Below are positions 60,276-64,000 of a DNA stretch of 64,000 bases, piece by piece. The stretch lies in assembly GCF_017916515.1 (NCBI RefSeq), contig NZ_JAFMTA010000001.1, forward strand, positions 1,477,127 to 1,541,126, written 5' to 3'. A program made the translations under genes and the position numbers. Source of the stretch: Naasia sp. SYSU D00948 (lineage in GTDB: Bacteria; Actinomycetota; Actinomycetes; Actinomycetales; Microbacteriaceae). The notes under the pieces are model-generated. The model saw nothing but the letters and a program-made list of their open reading frames with translations. It searched no databases and had not been told where the DNA came from. Each line of letters opens with the position of its first letter. Positions within the stretch are counted from its first letter, which is position 1.

Positions 60276-61355
60276 TCAGCCCGCGTAGTCCACGAGGTCC
60301 GGGTTCTCCTCGTAGACCTCCTCGAGCAGCGAGAGGTCGAAGAGGTCGGAGGCCTCGATGTCGAGGCCCACCGCCTGGAGCGTCGCGATGGTCTGCTCCT
60401 GGAGGTCCTCGGTGATGACGAAGAGGCCGTGCTCCTCGGTGTCCGGCGACACGACCAGCTCGTTCTGCGCCTCCGACGCGACGACGGCCTTCTCCATGTC
60501 GAGCTCGAGGTCCGCGCCGTACTCCTCGACCGCGAGGCGGGCACCCTCCTCCGGGTCGGCGAGCTGGTCGGTCCAGCCCTTGATCTCCGCGACGAGGAAC
60601 GCCTTCAGCTTCTCGCGGTCCTCGGCGATCGTCTGGTCCGTCACCGTGAACGTCTCGGCCACGAAGGGCAGTCCGTTCTCCGCGAAGTCCATGGTCGTCG
60701 TCGCGAGGCCCTGCATGCTGACCGTGATCGCCTCGTTCGTGATGTAGGCGACGAAGCCGTCGACGTCGCCGTTCACGAGCACCGAGGGGTCGTAGTCGAC
60801 GGGCACCACGGTCACCTGCGACGCGGCGATGTCGTTCGCGGCGAGGAGCGCCTCGAAGAGCGACGTGTTCGACGCCTGGACGCCGATGCGCTTGCCGATC
60901 ATGTCCTCCGGCGCGGCGATGTTCCCGCCGTCCGCGAGGGACAGGATCGTGAAGGGGTTGGCCTGGAAGGTCGCGCCGATGATCTTGAGCGGGGCCTCCT
61001 CGTTGGCCACGACGGTGCCGACCGCGACCGAGTCGGACAGGGCGACGTCCGCGCTGCCCGAGAGCAGCTCGGCCGTGCCGGTGGAGGGGCCCGCGGTCAT
61101 GACGACCTCGGAGAAGCCGGCCTCCTCGAAGTAGCCCTTGCTGTCGGCGAAGAACTCGCCGGCGAACTCCTCGTTCTTGATCCAGGACAGCTGCAGGTTG
61201 AGCTCCCCGTGATCGGCGCCTCCCCCGGAGCCGGACGCCTCTCCGGTGTCGCCGGAGGCGCCGCCGGAGCAGGCGGCGAGGGTGAGGGCGGCGGCGCCTG
61301 CCGCGAGGGCGAGGGCGAGCCGGCGGGGCCGGCTCAGGGAGGGTCGCGGTGCCAT
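60276..61355 (-). CDS. ABC importer substrate-binding lipoprotein (NMT1/SsuA type)
   Basis: A 359-residue binding protein. A lipoprotein signal ends LTLAACSGG (Cys29). The NMT1/THI5-like region includes [30 protein letters not shown] and [17 protein letters not shown]. Such proteins bind sulfonates, nitrate, riboflavin or pyrimidine compounds; the operon, which ends in a deaminase, suggests a purine, allantoin or other ureide. GAGGAG precedes ATG 61355. A nitrogen-type box lies 130 bp upstream. Confidence 0.9.
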   Translation of the reverse strand: MAPRPSLSRPRRLALALAAGAAALTLAACSGGASGDTGEASGSGGGADHGELNLQLSWIKNEEFAGEFFADSKGYFEEAGFSEVVMTAGPSTGTAELLSGSADVALSDSVAVGTVVANEEAPLKIIGATFQANPFTILSLADGGNIAAPEDMIGKRIGVQASNTSLFEALLAANDIAASQVTVVPVDYDPSVLVNGDVDGFVAYITNEAITVSMQGLATTTMDFAENGLPFVAETFTVTDQTIAEDREKLKAFLVAEIKGWTDQLADPEEGARLAVEEYGADLELDMEKAVVASEAQNELVVSPDTEEHGLFVITEDLQEQTIATLQAVGLDIEASDLFDLSLLEEVYEENPDLVDYAG

Positions 61356-61553
61356 GGGGATAGGTCTCCTCGGGATCGGGAGCCGGAACTTCCGGCGGCG
61401 GTGTCCGCCGCTGCTGTGCAGGGAGCCCGGCGGTGGACAACAGTGCGAGGCTAGGAGGCGGGTGTTTCGGGCAGATGCGCGCCTGTTTCCGTCACGTAAA
61501 CAACGGGACGGCCAGGCCGTCAGGGCCCCGTTTGGCCCCCGGCGCGTCGTCGC
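61356..61553. other. Gene-free region upstream of the importer
   Basis: This stretch holds the leftward importer promoter. A TAGCCT hexamer on the minus strand (61449-61454 region) follows GAAACACC (61461-61468) by seven bases, and the GlnR-like box lies farther upstream. No reading frame of note was found. On the right it borders the rplJ promoter. Confidence 0.6.
61485..61500 (-). promoter_or_regulatory. GlnR-like box, importer promoter
   Basis: On the minus strand TTTAC-GTGACG-GAAAC matches gTnAC-N6-GaAAC at nine of ten positions. A second GAAAC lies 21 bp further along (61464-61468), close to the 22-bp repeat expected for tandem GlnR half sites. It precedes the binding-protein gene by 130 bp. 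Confidence 0.65.
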
Positions 61554-61757
61554 CTACACTGTTCGGAGCCAAAGACCGCCGGTTGTCGGTGCGCCTGCAG
61601 ATCCTCGGATCGGGATGCGCCGCCTAAGGCTCGCGGATGCGAGGGCCTGCGCAGGCGTATGAAGACGTCCCGATCGGGATCCGAGCTCCGTGCGCATGCG
61701 CCGGAGCTCTTCTCATTCGTGCTCCGTGCGGTCCTTTTCGACACGTAAAGGAGTCCC
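61532..61757 (+). promoter_or_regulatory. rplJ promoter and ribosomal L10 leader
   Basis: TTGGCC (61532-61537) and TACACT (61555-61560) form a 17-bp-spaced promoter. The roughly 190-nt leader before rplJ contains several inverted repeats, for example ATCCTCGGATCGGGAT against ATCCCGATCGGGAT-like sequence, and the fold expected for autogenous control by the L10-L12 complex. AAAGGAG precedes the ATG. Confidence 0.75.
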
Positions 61758-62276
61758 ATGGCGACGAAGGAAGCGTCGGTCGCCGAGCTCACGGACCAGT
61801 TCCGGAACTCGAACGCCGCCCTGCTGACCGAGTACCGCGGGCTCACGGTGGCGCAGCTCAAGACGCTGCGCAAGAGCATCAGTGAGCACGCGACCTATGC
61901 CGTGGTGAAGAACACCCTCACCAAGATCGCGGCCAACGAAGCGGGCATCTCGTCGTTCGACGACGATCTCGCGGGGCCGTCCGCGATCGCCTTCGTCCAC
62001 GGTGACACCGTCGCCGTCGCGAAGGCGCTGCGGGACTTCGCCAGGGCGAACCCCCTGCTTGTCGTGAAGAGCGGCTACCTCGACGGTGCTCCCCTGAGCG
62101 CCGACGATGTGACGAAGCTCGCGGACCTCGAGCCCAAGGAGGTGCTGCTGGCCAAGGTCGCCGGCGCCGCCAAGGGTCTCCTGTTCCGCGCCGCCTACAC
62201 GGTCAACGCGCCGCTGTCGAAGGCCGTTCGCACGGTCGACGCGCTGCGCGACAAGCAAGAGTCCGCCGCCGCCTGA
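61758..62276 (+). CDS. rplJ: 50S ribosomal protein L10
   Basis: 172 residues. [41 protein letters not shown] is the family start; [11 protein letters not shown] is the rRNA-binding segment; the C-terminal helix ends [18 protein letters not shown] and anchors L12 dimers. It forms the stalk base and, with L12, represses its own mRNA through the leader. Confidence 0.98.
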   Translation: MATKEASVAELTDQFRNSNAALLTEYRGLTVAQLKTLRKSISEHATYAVVKNTLTKIAANEAGISSFDDDLAGPSAIAFVHGDTVAVAKALRDFARANPLLVVKSGYLDGAPLSADDVTKLADLEPKEVLLAKVAGAAKGLLFRAAYTVNAPLSKAVRTVDALRDKQESAAA

Positions 62277-62335
62277 CCCTCAGGCACGGCACGAGAAACC
62301 TGATCCCAGGACAGACAACAAACAAGGAGATACCG

Positions 62336-62731
62336 ATGGCGAAGCTGTCGACCGACGAGCTGCTTGACGCGTTCAAGGAGCTGTCCCTGATCGAGCTCAG
62401 CGAGTTCATCAAGAAGTTCGAGGAGACCTTCGACGTCACCGCCGCCGCGCCCGTCGCGGTCGCCGGTGCCGCCCCTGCCGCCGGCGGTGCCGGTGGCGCT
62501 GCCGAGGAGGAGGAGGAGAAGGACTCCTTCGACGTCATCCTCGAGGCCGCGGGCGACAAGAAGATCCAGGTCATCAAGGAGGTGCGCGCCCTCACCAGCC
62601 TCGGCCTCGGTGAGGCGAAGGCGCTCGTCGACGGCGCCCCCAAGCCCGTCCTCGAGGGTGCCAACAAGGAGACCGCGGAGAAGGCCAAGGCGCAGCTCGA
62701 GGGCGCCGGCGCCACCGTCACCCTGAAGTGA
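62336..62731 (+). CDS. rplL: 50S ribosomal protein L7/L12
   Basis: 131 residues. The N-terminal dimerisation domain [22 protein letters not shown], an Ala/Gly-rich hinge with EEEEEKDSF, and the C-terminal factor-binding domain [39 protein letters not shown] are clear. AAGGAG precedes the ATG. It follows rplJ after 59 bp. Confidence 0.98.
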   Translation: MAKLSTDELLDAFKELSLIELSEFIKKFEETFDVTAAAPVAVAGAAPAAGGAGGAAEEEEEKDSFDVILEAAGDKKIQVIKEVRALTSLGLGEAKALVDGAPKPVLEGANKETAEKAKAQLEGAGATVTLK

Positions 62732-62737
62732 GCTCGC

Positions 62738-62791
62738 GCGGCGCATCGCGCCGCCGAGGTCGGGTCAAGGAGCGCCGCATGCGTGCGGCGC
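62738..62791 (+). terminator. Two short hairpins directly after rplL
   Basis: GCGGCGC / GCGCCGC (62738-62754) and GCGCCGCA / TGCGGCGC (62772-62791) follow the rplL stop. They have no U-tract and may protect the 3' end or attenuate transcription ahead of the main terminator. Confidence 0.5.
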
Positions 62792-62859
62792 GTCTTGAGA
62801 CCCAGCCGTTCCCGTAGGCGCATCCGCGCCGAGGGAATCTCGTCCCACAAGGGCGTCCC

Positions 62860-62900
62860 GGGGACGCCGCTCCTTCCGGAGCGGCGTCCCCTTCCTTTTT
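62860..62900 (+). terminator. Strong intrinsic terminator of the rplJL operon
   Basis: A perfect 14-bp stem GGGGACGCCGCTCC / GGAGCGGCGTCCCC with a TTCC tetraloop, followed by TTCCTTTTT. It lies about 130 bp after rplL in a 319-bp gene-free gap; the rest of the gap holds the promoter of the sugar transporter operon. Confidence 0.95.
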
Positions 62901-63050
62901 GCCCGATAGCAAGACGTAACGATTAGGACAACCTCCTCTTGCGCCCTCTTCCCAGGTCTGGCCCCGGGAGTAGCGTGAGCCGAAGGGCTCCGGCACCGCT
63001 TCCACACCCTGGGCTGCCGTATCCCGCTCGATGAAGAGGCAGGAGAATCC

Positions 63051-64000
63051 ATGAGATCCACAATCACCCGCCGGCTGATGCTTCCCATCGCACTCGCTGG
63101 GGCGGCCGGGCTCGTCCTCGCCGGCTGCGCCGATGGAGGCGGGGGCGGAGGCGGCGGCGGAACCGGGCCCGGCGACGTCGGGGAGGCGGACGGCGTCGTC
63201 ACGATCCTCGGCACGATCGTCGACACGGAGGCCGAGCTGCTCGAGGAGTCGTGGGCCGAGTGGGCCGAGGAGAACGACATCGAGATCCAGTACGAGGGCA
63301 CCCAGGAGTTCGAGGACATCATCGGCACGCGCGCGCAGTCCGGTGACACCCCGGACCTCGCGATCACCCCGCAGCCGGGTCTCGTCGCCGACCTCGCGTC
63401 GCGCGGCTACCTGCAGGAGGCCCCCGAAGGGGTCGCCGCGAACGTGGCGGAGTACTGGACCGAGGACTGGGCCCAGTACGCGACGACCGACGGCGTCCTC
63501 TACGGCGCGCCGCTGATGGCGAGCGTCAAGGGCTTCATCTGGTACTCGCCGCAGACCTTCGCCCAGAACGGCTGGCAGGTCCCCACCACGTGGGACGAGC
63601 TCCTCACCCTGAGCGAGACGATCGCCGCCTCCGGCACCAAGCCGTGGTGCGCGGGCTTCGCCTCCGACGCGGCGACCGGCTGGCCGGGCACCGACTGGAT
63701 CGAGGACCTCGTGCTGCGGCAGTCGGGCCCTGAGGTCTACGACCAGTGGGTCTCCCACGAGATCCCGTTCACCGACGACGCCATCGCGAGCGCCTTCGAC
63801 AGCCTGGGTGAGATCCTCCTCAACCCGGACTACGTGAACGCGGGCATCGGCGACGTGGTCTCGATCAACAGCACGCCCTTCGGTGCGGACATCGCCACCG
63901 CCGTCGTCGACGGTCGCTGCCCGATGACCCACCAGGCGTCCTTCTTCGAGGGCTTCCTCACCGACGCGGGCGGCACCGTGGCCGAGGACGGCGACGTGTG
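63051..64000 (+). CDS. Sugar ABC transporter substrate-binding lipoprotein (partial)
   Basis: The first 316 residues of a binding protein, cut by the window end. A lipoprotein signal (MRSTITRRLMLPIALAGAAG, then LVLAGCADG) is followed by a run of nine glycines and the binding domain. TPDLAITPQPGLVADLASRGYL and YGAPLMASVKGFIWYSPQTF are typical of family 1 oligosaccharide-binding proteins, often of alpha-glucoside transporters (AglE type). AGGAG precedes ATG 63051. It probably begins a sugar transporter operon that continues beyond the window. Confidence 0.92.
   Translation, partial: MRSTITRRLMLPIALAGAAGLVLAGCADGGGGGGGGGTGPGDVGEADGVVTILGTIVDTEAELLEESWAEWAEENDIEIQYEGTQEFEDIIGTRAQSGDTPDLAITPQPGLVADLASRGYLQEAPEGVAANVAEYWTEDWAQYATTDGVLYGAPLMASVKGFIWYSPQTFAQNGWQVPTTWDELLTLSETIAASGTKPWCAGFASDAATGWPGTDWIEDLVLRQSGPEVYDQWVSHEIPFTDDAIASAFDSLGEILLNPDYVNAGIGDVVSINSTPFGADIATAVVDGRCPMTHQASFFEGFLTDAGGTVAEDGDV

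Noticed and set aside
62934-62949. GTAAC-GATTAG-GACAA near the sugar transporter promoter
   Set aside because: The second half site matches GaAAC at only three of five positions; no nitrogen link.

Overview
The window is high-GC chromosomal DNA from an actinobacterium, most likely of the family Microbacteriaceae. The reasons are pervasive G/C third positions, many GTG starts, 4-bp ATGA/GTGA gene overlaps, TANNNT -10 boxes placed so close to start codons that leaderless transcripts are likely, an arsenate reductase of the mycothiol type, FprA, and the gene order tRNA-Trp - secE - nusG - rplK - rplA. No phage, transposase, plasmid or CRISPR signal was seen. The first gene (polyprenyl synthetase) and the last (sugar-binding lipoprotein) are cut by the window ends.

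Region 1 (1-13,450) is housekeeping and envelope: polyprenyl synthetase, FprA, an alpha/beta hydrolase divergent from a TetR regulator with paired palindromic operators, cardiolipin synthase, a YajQ protein, an NhaP-type antiporter, two small membrane proteins, tRNA-Tyr, an inositol-phosphatase-family enzyme, two tandem secreted M23 peptidases, a GH13 alpha-glucosidase, tRNA-Thr and tRNA-Met.

Region 2 (13,451-19,244) is an arsenic island: an aquaporin and ArsR leftward, and rightward an FAD monooxygenase-like protein, an ArsR-ArsC fusion and a stand-alone ArsC. There is no ArsB/Acr3 pump. A type II sulfide:quinone reductase follows.

Region 3 (19,454-31,280) has a teichoic-acid-type glycosyltransferase; an isolated strong promoter with a palindromic operator driving a 25-residue cysteine-containing peptide; two MaoC-fold dehydratases with murB; an ABC-2 exporter / histidine kinase / LuxR-type regulator operon; aspartate aminotransferase; and tRNA-Trp-secE-nusG-rplK-rplA.

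Region 4 (31,345-61,355) is about 30 kb of accessory genes lying between rplA and rplJ. It starts with acetyltransferase, GH16-like, oxidoreductase, GH10 xylanase, two-component system and PfkB kinase genes. It then becomes a nearly complete purine-to-ammonia pathway: adenine-deaminase-like protein, guanine deaminase, a XdhD-type molybdenum hydroxylase (XdhC, MocA, FAD subunit, fused 2Fe-2S/Mo subunit), uricase, HIU hydrolase, OHCU decarboxylase, allantoinase, allantoate amidohydrolase, ureidoglycine-glyoxylate aminotransferase, an AtzH-amidase fusion and a formamidase-like enzyme that may handle oxalurate and its products, an RpiR regulator, a SufU-like protein and a NitT/TauT-type ABC importer. 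Six promoter regions of this cluster carry matches to the actinobacterial GlnR box (gTnAC-N6-GaAAC), which points to shared nitrogen control.

Region 5 (61,356-64,000) is the L10 leader, rplJ-rplL, a strong terminator, and the start of a sugar ABC transporter operon.
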